DNA of 38,205 nucleotides. Source: Hoeflea sp. GTDB taxonomy: Bacteria; Pseudomonadota; Alphaproteobacteria; Rhizobiales; Rhizobiaceae. The stretch covers positions 1 to 38,205 of the forward strand of contig NZ_JAUXOD010000119.1 of NCBI RefSeq assembly GCF_030682515.1, read 5' to 3'. Positions 1 through 7,810 of this stretch are shown here, one piece after another. The notes beneath the pieces were generated by a model. That model was not told the origin of the DNA. It saw nothing but the letters and a program-made list of their open reading frames with translations, and did not search any database. Within the stretch, counting starts at the first letter, position 1. The number at the start of each line of letters is the position of its first letter. The translations under genes and the position numbers were made by a program.

Positions 1-6
1 GGTCAC

Positions 7-28
7 GTCCGTCAACGTGGTGTAATTT
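7..28 (+). repeat. IS256 terminal inverted repeat, left
   Basis: This 22-base stretch matches the reverse complement of 1349-1370 at 19 of 22 positions. The 14 innermost bases (ACGTGGTGTAATTT) are identical, and so is the outer GTCCG. Confidence 0.85.
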
Positions 29-50
29 TCCAGATGGCCTGAGGTCATGA

Positions 51-1256
51 TCAGGCGGCTTTCATTGTTATGCTGAGGATCGGATCGACCTCCTCCTTGT
101 CGATTTGGGCGAAGGCTTCGACCATCATGTAGCGGCTCGAAGTCTGCCACTCGTCATTCTGTTCGAACAACACCGCACCTATGAGACGCATGATCGAGGC
201 CTCGTTTGGGAATATCCCGACGACGTCGGCACGGCGTTTCACTTCCTTGTTCAGCCGCTCGATCGGATTGGTGCTGTGAAGCTTGGTCCTGTGCTGGCGA
301 GGGAAGGCCATGTAGGCCAGCACATCGTGCTCGCTGGTATCCATCAGATCGGCGAGCTTGGGCCATCGCTGGCGGAGCTGATCGGCGACCCGTTGCCAAG
401 TCTCACCGGCGTGATTGCGGTCGGGCTGCTCGAAGGCCTGCCGGATGGCGGCCGCGACGACCGTGTGCTGGCCCTTTGAGACATGAGCCAGGGCGTTGCG
501 CATCCAGTGAACGCGGCACCGCTGCCAGGTTGCCTCAAAGACCCTGGAGATTGCACCCTTCAGGCCGCTGTGGGCATCGCTGATCACCAGCTTCACGCCG
601 TCCAGACCGCGGGCCTTCAGCGAGCGCAGGAAGTCCATCCAGAAGGTCTCGGCTTCCGAGGGTCCGATGCCGAGACCGATGATCTCGCGGCGGCCCTCGG
701 TATTGGCGGCGACAGCGATTATGGCGGCCACGCTGACGATCCGCCCGCCCTGGCGCTGCTTGAGGTAGGTGGCATCGAGCCAGACATAGGGCCATTCGCC
801 AGCGAGCGGGCGATTGAGAAATTCGCTGACTCGCTCGTCGATATCCTTGCACAACTTGGACACCGTGCTTTTGGAGATGCCGCTCAGCCCCATGGCCTGC
901 ACCAGTTCATCGACGCGCCTTGTGGAAACGCCGCCAATCCAGGCTTCCTGTATCACGGCCACCAAGGCCTGCTCAGAGGTCTTGCGTGCTTCGAGGAAAC
1001 CGGGGAAGTAGCTCCCCTGCCGTAGCTTCGGCACCTTCAGGTTCAGCGTCCCCAATCGGGTGTCCAGAGAACGGTCACGGTAGCCGTTGCGCCACGTCGT
1101 CCGCTGCTCGGCACGTTCATGGCGTCCCGCGCCGATCAGGCCGTCAACATCGCTCTCCATCATCAGTTGAAGAACGGCCTCGGCAATCGAGCGCAGCAAG
1201 TCGCCCTGATCGTGCTTTTGCAGAAGCTCTGAAAGGTCCATATTGGTCTTGGTCAT
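51..1256 (-). CDS. IS256-family transposase
   Basis: This 401-residue DDE transposase (Mutator-like, Transposase_mut family) cuts and pastes or copies the element. Catalytic acidic residues are visible: Asp161 in VWLDATYLK, Asp227 in LVISDAHSG, and the glutamate in the NPIERLNKEVKRR motif near residues 330-342. The WQRCRVHWMRN segment (about 244-254) is the usual C/H signature between the second Asp and the Glu. I chose the ATG at 1256; the frame stays open for 17 codons upstream, but the extra residues lack homology-like features. The length is normal for the family and there is no frameshift, so the element may still be active. Confidence 0.95.
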   Translation of the reverse strand: MTKTNMDLSELLQKHDQGDLLRSIAEAVLQLMMESDVDGLIGAGRHERAEQRTTWRNGYRDRSLDTRLGTLNLKVPKLRQGSYFPGFLEARKTSEQALVAVIQEAWIGGVSTRRVDELVQAMGLSGISKSTVSKLCKDIDERVSEFLNRPLAGEWPYVWLDATYLKQRQGGRIVSVAAIIAVAANTEGRREIIGLGIGPSEAETFWMDFLRSLKARGLDGVKLVISDAHSGLKGAISRVFEATWQRCRVHWMRNALAHVSKGQHTVVAAAIRQAFEQPDRNHAGETWQRVADQLRQRWPKLADLMDTSEHDVLAYMAFPRQHRTKLHSTNPIERLNKEVKRRADVVGIFPNEASIMRLIGAVLFEQNDEWQTSSRYMMVEAFAQIDKEEVDPILSITMKAA

Positions 1257-1348
1257 CGGGGTCTCCGTGTGGCTCGTGGTTGAAGCTGCTAACTCCACCT
1301 CGACCATACACCTCGATGGCCACCCAGATTACACCGGCAGCGCCGATG

Positions 1349-1370
1349 AAATTACACCACGTGCGCGGAC
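1349..1370 (-). repeat. IS256 terminal inverted repeat, right
   Basis: This is the partner of the repeat at 7-28. An extra copy of the ATTACACC core occurs just inside it at about 1328-1335, so the right end carries two spaced copies of the motif, a common arrangement for transposase binding. Confidence 0.85.
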
Positions 1371-1379
1371 ACGACGAGT

Positions 1380-1464
1380 AGCGGCGCGATCACATGCCAT
1401 TCGAATTCGGTCAGATCGCAACGGCTCTCCAAAACCTCCGGTCCGGAGATTGAATCGCGCCGCT
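1380..1464. repeat. 11-bp perfect inverted repeat bracketing a short non-coding segment
   Basis: AGCGGCGCGAT at 1380-1390 is repeated exactly in inverted orientation at 1454-1464. The 63 bp between contain the smaller palindrome CTCCGGTCCGGAG (about 1436-1448). The pair starts 5 bases outside the IS256 end. It could be a cruciform or transcript-end structure after the operon, or the ends of a small degraded element. No gene was seen in 1376-1524. Confidence 0.6.
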
Positions 1465-1470
1465 GACAGT

Positions 1471-1497
1471 CTGTGAACCACATTTATGAGTTCACAG
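1471..1497. repeat. Hairpin downstream of the RraA-like gene
   Basis: CTGTGAAC (1471-1478) and GTTCACAG (1490-1497) form a perfect 8-bp stem with an 11-base loop, 28 bases beyond the stop codon of the last operon gene. No T-run follows on the minus strand, so it is not a classical intrinsic terminator. It may protect the 3' end of the message or act as a protein-binding palindrome. Confidence 0.5.
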
Positions 1498-1524
1498 CCT
1501 GGCAAGCCCCGACTGATCTTCCCA

Positions 1525-2217
1525 TCAAGTGCGTGCTTTCTCAAAGGCCGCCCAAGCCACTTCGAAGTCCGTGAAATCAAAGCCCGGCGCGCGGGCCGGG
1601 TCGAGGACCAGGCGCTCGGTCTCCTGCAACTTTCGGATGGCGGTTGCGAGGGAACCTCTCACGTCGGGCGGGACGACCACGGCGCCGTGTCTGTCGGCAT
1701 GGACAAGATCGCCCTGGTGAACCTCCAGCCCCATCACACGCACAGGCTGGCCGACGGAGCGGACATGGACGAAGCCATGGCTGGGACCCACGCTGCCAGC
1801 GATCACGGGAAAGCCCTGCGGCAGGTCGCCCAGATCGCGGACGACCCCATTGGTCAGCGCCCCCGACAGGCCAAAGCCCTTGTGGATCGTGGTGTTGACT
1901 TCGCCCCAATAGGCGCCGATGCAGTTGGGATAATCCAGATCCTCGATCACGGCGACACAAGGTCTGGGCGCGTCAAACATCGCCCTGTAGTAAGCCATGC
2001 GGCGGGCCCTGATCACCTCGGGCTGTTCGGTCGGGGGGGCCAGAGCCGCAATCTGGGCGGTGGCGGCATAGCCCACGACCGCAAGTCCCGGCTCGGTGCA
2101 GACCATCGTGCCTCGGGTAAAGCCCTGGAAGCCGCGCTTGCCTTGCACCACCTCGATGGCGTTGCAGACCGTCGGCGTGTCGACACGCGACAGAAGATTG
2201 AACAGGTCGTCGTCCAT
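1525..2217 (-). CDS. RraA-like / HMG-CHA aldolase family protein
   Basis: This 230-residue protein belongs to the RraA fold, which includes 4-hydroxy-4-methyl-2-oxoglutarate/oxaloacetate-type class II aldolases and decarboxylases that use a divalent metal. The family signature is present: Gly105-Glu106, then Arg127-Asp128-x2-Asp131, where the Arg binds the pyruvyl carboxylate and the Asp holds the metal. The C-terminal GDLVHADRHGAVVVP segment is also typical. The start ATG overlaps the stop of the upstream hydrolase (TGATG), so translation is coupled. As the last gene of the 13-gene operon it probably performs the final C-C cleavage or decarboxylation yielding a pyruvate-type product; that role is inferred. 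RraA proteins that only inhibit RNase E are shorter (about 160 residues). Confidence 0.85.
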   Translation of the reverse strand: MDDDLFNLLSRVDTPTVCNAIEVVQGKRGFQGFTRGTMVCTEPGLAVVGYAATAQIAALAPPTEQPEVIRARRMAYYRAMFDAPRPCVAVIEDLDYPNCIGAYWGEVNTTIHKGFGLSGALTNGVVRDLGDLPQGFPVIAGSVGPSHGFVHVRSVGQPVRVMGLEVHQGDLVHADRHGAVVVPPDVRGSLATAIRKLQETERLVLDPARAPGFDFTDFEVAWAAFEKART

Positions 2218-2906
2218 CAGTCCTCCAGCCAGCGGCGCATCGCCGCCGTTGTTTCAATCGGGCGTTCGAGGGTGGGCAGATGGGCTGCGCCCTCAACGAT
2301 CACCAGCCGCGACTGCGGCATCAGTTGGTGCATCAACTCATGCCGGTCGCGCGGGCACAGCCGGTCCTCGGCCCCCATCAGAACCAGCGCCGGCCCCTTG
2401 AAGCGGGCAAGCTCCGCCTGGCGGTCCGCCCGGTCGCGCAGCGCGCGCGACTGGCGGCCAAAAACCTCGGGTCCAAGAGCCAGCGCCATGTCAAGGCACA
2501 GGTCGAGCACATCCTTGTTTTCCAGCCCATGGGCCAGGTAGTTGGGCTTCATCTCATCCCGCATCACCTCAGCAAGGCCGCCATTCAGCGCCCGGTCGAT
2601 CTGGGGGCCGCGCAGGGCCCGAACCTGGGGCAATTCGGCGCGCGGATTGGTGTCGAGAAGAGCCAGTCTTTCCACCCGTTCGGGCGCCTGGGCGAGCACT
2701 TCCATAGCCAGGATGCCGCCCATCGACAGCCCGGCCAAGGCAAAGCTGGGGGGAGCATCGCGCAACACATCGCGCGCGAGGCCGGTCATGGTGTCGTCCC
2801 CGGTGGGCAGCATATGGATGATGGCGCGCGGCTGCAGGGCGGCGGGAATGCCGCCCCACATGCGTGCGTCGCACATCATGCCGGGGATCAGGACCAGCGG
2901 TGTCAT
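2217..2906 (-). CDS. Alpha/beta hydrolase
   Basis: This 229-residue alpha/beta-hydrolase has a full triad: nucleophile Ser61 in GLSMGG, Asp181 in LMGAEDRLCP and His209 in GAAHLP. The N-terminal LVLIPGMMCD supplies the oxyanion-hole strand. It has no signal peptide and is cytoplasmic. The ATG at 2906 overlaps the stop of the MetE-like gene as ATGA. An in-frame extension of 32 residues upstream would lie inside that gene and lacks hydrolase features, so I rejected it. The family hydrolyses esters, lactones or C-C bonds of beta-diketones. In this operon a lactone or ester intermediate is plausible, but the substrate cannot be read from the sequence. Confidence 0.88.
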   Translation of the reverse strand: MTPLVLIPGMMCDARMWGGIPAALQPRAIIHMLPTGDDTMTGLARDVLRDAPPSFALAGLSMGGILAMEVLAQAPERVERLALLDTNPRAELPQVRALRGPQIDRALNGGLAEVMRDEMKPNYLAHGLENKDVLDLCLDMALALGPEVFGRQSRALRDRADRQAELARFKGPALVLMGAEDRLCPRDRHELMHQLMPQSRLVIVEGAAHLPTLERPIETTAAMRRWLED

Positions 2907-4024
2907 GAGACGCGGCGCGCCCCTTCCTTCAGCGTGGCAAGTTTGGCCCAGGCAATCTCGGGATCGACCGCACCAAAACCGGCAAAGGTCCCAAATCCGC
3001 AATCGCTGCCGGCGATCACGCGGTCCCTGCCCACAATCTCGGTGAACCGCTCCAGCCGCTGGGCGACGAGGTCGGGATGTTCGATGAAGTTTGTCGTCGT
3101 GTCCACCGCGCCTGGAACCAGCACCTTGTCGGAGGGAATCTCATCGGCACGGTCGCGGAACACCGTCCATTCATGCCCGTGACGCGGGTTGGCGGTCTCA
3201 AACAGCACATAGCGGGCAGGCACCGCCATCAGCAGCGAAAACACCTCCGCCATGCCTATGTCGCAGCAATGCGGGCCTTCGTAGTTTCCCCAGCAGATAT
3301 GCAGGCGGATGTTGTCACGCGGGAGGCCGTCCAGTGCGCGTTCAAGCGCCTGAACATGGGTCGCCGCCACGCGCAGGAAATCCTGATCGCTGAGATCGGT
3401 GAACAGCATGTGGCGCGACAACGCGAGGTCGGGGCAATCGAGCTGCAGGTCTAGACCTGCCTCCAGAATGGTGCGGTATTCCTCGCGCATCGCATCGGCC
3501 AGCGCATCCAGATAGGCCTGGCGATCGGGGTAATGGGCGTTCTGCAGGAAAAGGCTAATGACACCGGGCGAAGCCGCGTTCATGAAACCGCGCGCGACCC
3601 CATGTGCGGCCATCGCGGATTTCAGATTGGCAATGTCCTTTCTCAACTCGTCCTGTCCCCGGCTTTCCACGGGGCCCGTGCATTGGGGGCGCGCATAGGT
3701 CGGCGTCCCGCCCTGTTTCGCCAGCCGATCCAGAAAGGTCGGGAACATCTTGAGGTCCGCCGGCGCATTGCGCGGGGTGTCGCCGGAAAAGCCGGTATAG
3801 CGGTCCTTGACATAGGTCGCGTAGCTTATCTTGGAACATTCGCCATCGGAGACGATGTCGATGCCCGCCTGCTTCTGGCGGAGGACGTTTTCCGAAACCG
3901 CCGCCGTCATGCACGCATCAAATTCTGCGGGATCAAAGGCCTCTCCACGCTCGCGGGCAAAGAGGAAATCAACCACCGCCTGGCTGCGGGGCAAGGATCC
4001 GACATGGGTGGCAAGCATGCTCAT
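2903..4024 (-). CDS. MetE C-terminal-domain-like zinc methyl/alkyl-transfer protein
   Basis: This 373-residue TIM-barrel protein is related to the C-terminal half of cobalamin-independent methionine synthase and to epoxyalkane:coenzyme M transferase. The zinc ligands are all present: His242 and Cys244 (LHICWGN), Glu276 (LFETANP) and Cys342 (GSDCGFG). The N-terminal THVGSLPRS is the usual opening motif. It is half the length of MetE (about 750) and lacks the N-terminal barrel, so it is unlikely to be a normal methionine synthase. The family activates thiols for alkyl transfer, suggesting demethylation, ether or epoxide chemistry in this operon, which is inference. The start is the ATG at 4024 in TGATG with the cupin stop; an ATG at 4018 is an alternative. 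Confidence 0.85.
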   Translation of the reverse strand: MSMLATHVGSLPRSQAVVDFLFARERGEAFDPAEFDACMTAAVSENVLRQKQAGIDIVSDGECSKISYATYVKDRYTGFSGDTPRNAPADLKMFPTFLDRLAKQGGTPTYARPQCTGPVESRGQDELRKDIANLKSAMAAHGVARGFMNAASPGVISLFLQNAHYPDRQAYLDALADAMREEYRTILEAGLDLQLDCPDLALSRHMLFTDLSDQDFLRVAATHVQALERALDGLPRDNIRLHICWGNYEGPHCCDIGMAEVFSLLMAVPARYVLFETANPRHGHEWTVFRDRADEIPSDKVLVPGAVDTTTNFIEHPDLVAQRLERFTEIVGRDRVIAGSDCGFGTFAGFGAVDPEIAWAKLATLKEGARRVS

Positions 4025-4992
4025 CAAAGAAGCCTCCCCGTTGCACCCGCCGCGTCATCGGTGTTGATGACGCGGTAGAGACTTGCCTCGCCGGTCATTG
4101 CCGGGGCTAGCGCATGTTCCAGCCCCGGCGGGATGGCAGCCGTGTCGCCGGGATTGAGGACCGTCGTGCCGCCGGACCAGGACAGCCGCCAATGGCCACG
4201 CATCGGCATCAGCACCTCGTGACGGTTCAGGCTGTAGGGCGTATCGGGGATTGAAGTGCTCGACAAGAATTCGACCTCGAATCCCGGGCGGTCGCGCAGC
4301 TTGCCATGCGCGCCGATCACCTTCGCGGGCTGGCGGTCGGACAGGGACATCAGATCCCAGTAGCGGGCGACATGGTTCGGGATCACGTCCGCCGTGGTGG
4401 GTTCCGGGAAGGCCTTGAGTTCCTCATCCGTCAGGAGCGGCATCGGCGGCACGTCCGCGGGCAGGCTCTGGCCCTTCTTCGTGTCATAGAGCTTGCCGTT
4501 CTTGCCCAGGATCAGCCCGTAGTCCTTGGCATCGGTGATCACCTGCGGAGCCCAGATCACGCCGCCGCCGGCATCGTCGCCACCGAGGATCGCCATGATC
4601 ATCCCGTAGTCGGTGCCGACATTCTCGAACGCGCGGAAGATGCCGGTGGGGATGTTGAAGATGTCGCCTTCTTCGGCGATGAACTCTCCGGCGGTGCCCC
4701 AGCGGCCCCAGAAGAACCGCCAGCGGCCCTTGAGCACAAAGAACACCTCGGCGGTGCGATGCGAGTGCAGCGAGTTGCGGCAGCCCGGCGGCTGGCCTGC
4801 CGCGCCAATGTTGAAGCCGGGAGTATCCACGATATGGACGTGCTGATCGGGGCTTTCCGACACCCCTCCACCGATGATGGTGAAGTTCTCCTTGCGGTTC
4901 GAGCCCGGGGTATGGGCGTCGATGAAGGCGGTCTTGCAGGGGCGCAATTCGCCATAGCGGACGATGCGGGCTTCCATCTCGGCGGGTGTCAT
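4024..4992 (-). CDS. Bicupin protein
   Basis: This 322-residue protein has two cupin domains. Domain 1 (about residues 60-130) has a metal-type signature, His76, His78 and Glu82 followed by GRWRFFW and GDIFNIPTGIFRAFEN. Domain 2 (about 245-300) has RHEVLMPMRGHWRL and PGDTAAIPPGLEHAL, keeping the second cupin motif but without the HxH pair, so probably only domain 1 binds metal. The layout resembles gentisate/homogentisate-type dioxygenases and bicupin isomerases, but no specific family can be assigned. It is separated from the upstream SnoaL-type gene by 66 bp, the widest gap in the enzyme part of the operon, and is coupled to the MetE-like gene. A dioxygenase or isomerase role is possible. 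Confidence 0.82.
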   Translation of the reverse strand: MTPAEMEARIVRYGELRPCKTAFIDAHTPGSNRKENFTIIGGGVSESPDQHVHIVDTPGFNIGAAGQPPGCRNSLHSHRTAEVFFVLKGRWRFFWGRWGTAGEFIAEEGDIFNIPTGIFRAFENVGTDYGMIMAILGGDDAGGGVIWAPQVITDAKDYGLILGKNGKLYDTKKGQSLPADVPPMPLLTDEELKAFPEPTTADVIPNHVARYWDLMSLSDRQPAKVIGAHGKLRDRPGFEVEFLSSTSIPDTPYSLNRHEVLMPMRGHWRLSWSGGTTVLNPGDTAAIPPGLEHALAPAMTGEASLYRVINTDDAAGATGRLL

Positions 4993-5058
4993 CTGTAGTC
5001 TCCTGGTTTCGCCGGAGCGGGCCGGCGCAAGGTGTCATCGAAGGAATGGTGGCGGTCT

Positions 5059-6033
5059 TTAGACCGCCCCGGTTGCGAGCAGGATTTGTCTCCAGATCGC
5101 AGTTTCGTCGAAAAGCGTATATTCGCGGCGCAAGCCCCAGGGTCCGAATTCGGCATGGGTTATGCCCAGCACATAAAGATCGGCCCCCGTGGGCGCGCCA
5201 AAGCGGCCCCACCCCGCATGCTTGCCATGCAGGCTCCACCGCACGGCCGCGCGTGGCGGCATTGTCGGGTCTTCGCGACCGATGACGTGGTGGATGGCAA
5301 AGGTCGCATCCGGCAGAGCCCCGCGCAGCGGCATCCAGAATCGGTCGGCGTCGCCCGGCCCGTGGCCGGTAACGCCTCCAGGATATTCCAGATGCGCCGC
5401 GCGGTCATAGCTGGCCGGGATGGCGGCCATGTCGGCTCCCATGACGCGGGTCAGGAGCTCGGCCAGCCGCGCGCCCCATTCGTTGTCATTCCCGCGCCCC
5501 TTGTAGGGGCCGGTGATGTCGGTGGCGGGCGACAGCGGCTTGGCGCAACGGTCCGGTCCGCCCTCACGCGCGATCTGGTCGCGGGTGAAGCCCAGCGGGT
5601 CCCAGCCCATCTGACGCACCACCGCGCCTTGGTCGCGCACCAGCCATTCGTCGTCTATCATGTTGGCCTTGGCCGCACAGTCGGCGATGATCCGGTAGAC
5701 GAGCCTTTTCCCCGTCGCCTTGCCATATTGCCCGTCGCCCAAATGCGTCGCGGTAGAAAGGATGCGGTGCGACGACATGAAGCCATCGTCCTCGTTTCCC
5801 GACCAGATCACATCCTCGCCCAACAGCGAGCGGTCTGGAAATTCGGCCAGCGTCGCAATCGTCGCGCCAATCACGCCCTGATTGCCGGTCGATACCCCGG
5901 CAGGCATGCGCACCACGATGTCAGGATGGTAGTAGCGGTGCAGGGTCGCGATGCCCCGATCTTCCCAAATCTCTTTGGTGATCCCGAGGATGTAGTCGGG
6001 GAAATCCCGGAACTTGGGGTCGAAGCCCTTCAC
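5059..6033 (-). CDS. Tandem NTF2/SnoaL-like protein, paralogue A
   Basis: This 324-residue protein consists of two NTF2-like (SnoaL-type polyketide cyclase/hydratase fold) halves. The first half contains IWEDRGIATLHRYYHPDIVVRMP and ends near residue 145; the second starts near 185 (EWGARLAELLTRVMG) and ends in ADLYVLGITHAEFGPWGLRREYTLFDE. It starts at GTG (6033) in a GTGA overlap with the LacI stop, with AAGGA 7 bases upstream. The SnoaL fold covers cyclases, isomerases, hydratases and small-ligand-binding proteins, so the chemistry is not predictable. It is the most divergent of three such proteins in this module, which is itself odd. Confidence 0.8.
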   Translation of the reverse strand: MKGFDPKFRDFPDYILGITKEIWEDRGIATLHRYYHPDIVVRMPAGVSTGNQGVIGATIATLAEFPDRSLLGEDVIWSGNEDDGFMSSHRILSTATHLGDGQYGKATGKRLVYRIIADCAAKANMIDDEWLVRDQGAVVRQMGWDPLGFTRDQIAREGGPDRCAKPLSPATDITGPYKGRGNDNEWGARLAELLTRVMGADMAAIPASYDRAAHLEYPGGVTGHGPGDADRFWMPLRGALPDATFAIHHVIGREDPTMPPRAAVRWSLHGKHAGWGRFGAPTGADLYVLGITHAEFGPWGLRREYTLFDETAIWRQILLATGAV

Positions 6034-7049
6034 GATCTTGTCCTTTCCTTGACCGAGCCGCGCGTGATCAGCGGGCCGTCGATGCGGATGCGGTTCGGGG
6101 CGGTCTCGCCCTCGATCTGGTTCAAGAGGATATCAACCGTCGCCTCGACCATTCGACGGACAGGCTGGCGGATGGTGGTCAGGTTGTAGCTGGGCCAGGC
6201 CGCCATCGGCACGTCGTCATATCCGACAACCGAAACATCATCGGGCACAGCCAAGCCCATTTCAAAGCGCAGCGTATCCATGACCGCAAAGGCCATGTGG
6301 TCGTTGCCCACGAAGATGGCATCGGGCTTGACCTGACCCGCAAACATGGTGCGCACCGCCTGCGAGGCCGCTTGGCGGGAATACATCCCGTCGATCATCG
6401 CATGCGGCTCCAGCCCGGCGTCGCGCAGGGCCTGCCCGAAACCCTCGGCCCGGTCGCGTCCTGTCGAAGACCCCTGCCAACCCATGACATGGGCGATGCG
6501 GCGATGCCCGGTCGCGATCAGGTGCCGAGCCGCACGCCGCCCGCCCGCTATATTGTCCGACGTGACCTCGGACAACCGGTCGTCGTCTTGCCCCCGGTTG
6601 AACATCACCACCGGAATGCCCGCCGAGGCGCAGCGCGTCGTCAGGTCGTTGGTCATGGCGACCGAGGCGGTGATGATGCCGTCCACCTGATAATCCAGAA
6701 GCTCAGCCATCACCTCGGGCACCCGCTCAGTCGAATTCTCCGCCATGAAGATCAGCACGTGATAGCCGCGTGCTTGAAGCGCCTGGCTCAAAAGCTCGAG
6801 GACAACCGGATAGAACTGGTTTTCCAGATAGGCCACGACCAGCCCTATGATCCGCGTCCGCCCCGTGATCATTGCGCGGGCCAGCGGATCAGGGCGGTAA
6901 CCCAGCTGCTCCGCCGCCGCCCGCACCTTTTCGACGGTGGTTTTTGAGGCGGAAGCCCCGGGCGTGAAGACCCGGCTGACGGCGGACTGGCTGACCCCAG
7001 CCAGCCGGGCCACATCCATTGCCGTGATTTTGGTTGGTTGTTCGTTCAT
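6030..7049 (-). CDS. LacI-family transcriptional regulator
   Basis: This 339-residue repressor has the N-terminal LacI helix-turn-helix (residues about 8-30, MDVARLAGVSQSAVSRVF), the hinge YRPDPLARAM and a periplasmic-binding-protein-like effector domain (about 65-335) ending in the usual VVGYDDVPMAAWPSYNLTTIRQP segment. It is embedded in the operon it most likely controls, overlapping both neighbours by 4 bases (ATGA upstream, GTGA downstream), so it would be autoregulated. Two LacI-type palindromes lie in the only large intergenic region of the module (14592-14631). The effector is probably the transported sugar-like compound or an early metabolite. Confidence 0.95.
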   Translation of the reverse strand: MNEQPTKITAMDVARLAGVSQSAVSRVFTPGASASKTTVEKVRAAAEQLGYRPDPLARAMITGRTRIIGLVVAYLENQFYPVVLELLSQALQARGYHVLIFMAENSTERVPEVMAELLDYQVDGIITASVAMTNDLTTRCASAGIPVVMFNRGQDDDRLSEVTSDNIAGGRRAARHLIATGHRRIAHVMGWQGSSTGRDRAEGFGQALRDAGLEPHAMIDGMYSRQAASQAVRTMFAGQVKPDAIFVGNDHMAFAVMDTLRFEMGLAVPDDVSVVGYDDVPMAAWPSYNLTTIRQPVRRMVEATVDILLNQIEGETAPNRIRIDGPLITRGSVKERTRS

Positions 7050-7810
7050 TCGGCGGTCCAGCCCCCGTCGACGATCAGATGCGTGCCCGTCACCATGGCC
7101 GAAGCATCCGAGGCGAGAAAGATCACGGGGCCCATCAGATCCTCGATTTCACCCACACGACCCAGCTTGATCTTGGACAGGATCCAGGCCCGGCGTTCGG
7201 GGATGGCAAGGGTCTGCTCGCCCAGCGGCGTGCGGATGAAGGTAGGGCAGAGCGTGTTGACGCGGATGCCATGCGCCGCCCATTCCAGCGCCATGGCTTT
7301 GGTCATGCCCTCGAGCGCGTGCTTGTTGGCGCAATAGACCGCCCGGTCCGGCCCGCCGACATGGCCCATCTGGCTGGAAACATTAATCAGGCTGCCTGGC
7401 TTGCCTGCGGCTATCAGGCCCCGCGCCACCTCGCGCGTCAGGAAATAGGCGGCGCGCAGGTTCAGGCTCATGGCGGCGTCATAGTCCTCGGGAGTGGTGT
7501 CGAGTGCTGCGGCATGGCGTGCCAGACCGGCCGAGTTCACCAGTAAATCGAAAGGGCCATGTGCGGCCACGGCTGCCGCGGTGGCGGCAAGATCGGTGAT
7601 GTCGAGCGCCAGCGCCTCGGCGCGGGCCCCGGTGGTGCGGACGGCATCCCGCACCGCTTCCAGTTCCGCCAGGCGGCGGGCCACCAATGTAACCTCGGCC
7701 CCAGCCTCGGCCAGCGCCGCAGTCGCACCAAGGCCGATTCCCGAAGAGGCGCCGGTGACAAGCGCGCGTTTGCCATCGAGACGGAAGGAGGGGGTGCGCG
7801 GCAGGGTCAT
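7046..7810 (-). CDS. Short-chain dehydrogenase/reductase
   Basis: This 254-residue classical SDR has the cofactor motif TGASSGIG (19-26), NSAG at 92-95, and catalytic Ser145/Ser146, Tyr159 and Lys163 (YCANK). The ATG at 7810 overlaps the stop of the upstream SnoaL-type gene as ATGA. A longer open frame to about 8284 is only the antisense-like extension into that gene. The enzyme would oxidise or reduce a hydroxyl/keto group with NAD(P). Residues ARRLAEL after strand 2 (VAR) hint at NADP preference, but this is weak. It probably works alongside the HisD-like dehydrogenase on successive alcohols of the imported substrate. Confidence 0.93.
   Translation of the reverse strand: MTLPRTPSFRLDGKRALVTGASSGIGLGATAALAEAGAEVTLVARRLAELEAVRDAVRTTGARAEALALDITDLAATAAAVAAHGPFDLLVNSAGLARHAAALDTTPEDYDAAMSLNLRAAYFLTREVARGLIAAGKPGSLINVSSQMGHVGGPDRAVYCANKHALEGMTKAMALEWAAHGIRVNTLCPTFIRTPLGEQTLAIPERRAWILSKIKLGRVGEIEDLMGPVIFLASDASAMVTGTHLIVDGGWTAE

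Larger units (their letters stand above)
1..1375 (-). mobile_element. IS256-family insertion sequence, apparently complete
   Basis: A single intact transposase gene lies between imperfect terminal inverted repeats at about 2-28 and 1349-1375 (roughly 22 of 27 positions match). The end sequence, with GTCCG near the tip followed by a GTGTAA-type stretch, resembles the IS256 family ends I know. The exact outer boundary on the left cannot be fixed because it touches the window edge, so the 8-9 bp target duplication expected for the family cannot be verified. The element lies 150 bp beyond the last gene of the large minus-strand operon and interrupts nothing visible here. Confidence 0.88.

Noticed and set aside
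1-1375. Target-site duplication of the IS256 element
   Set aside because: The left end coincides with the window edge, so the flanking duplication cannot be seen.
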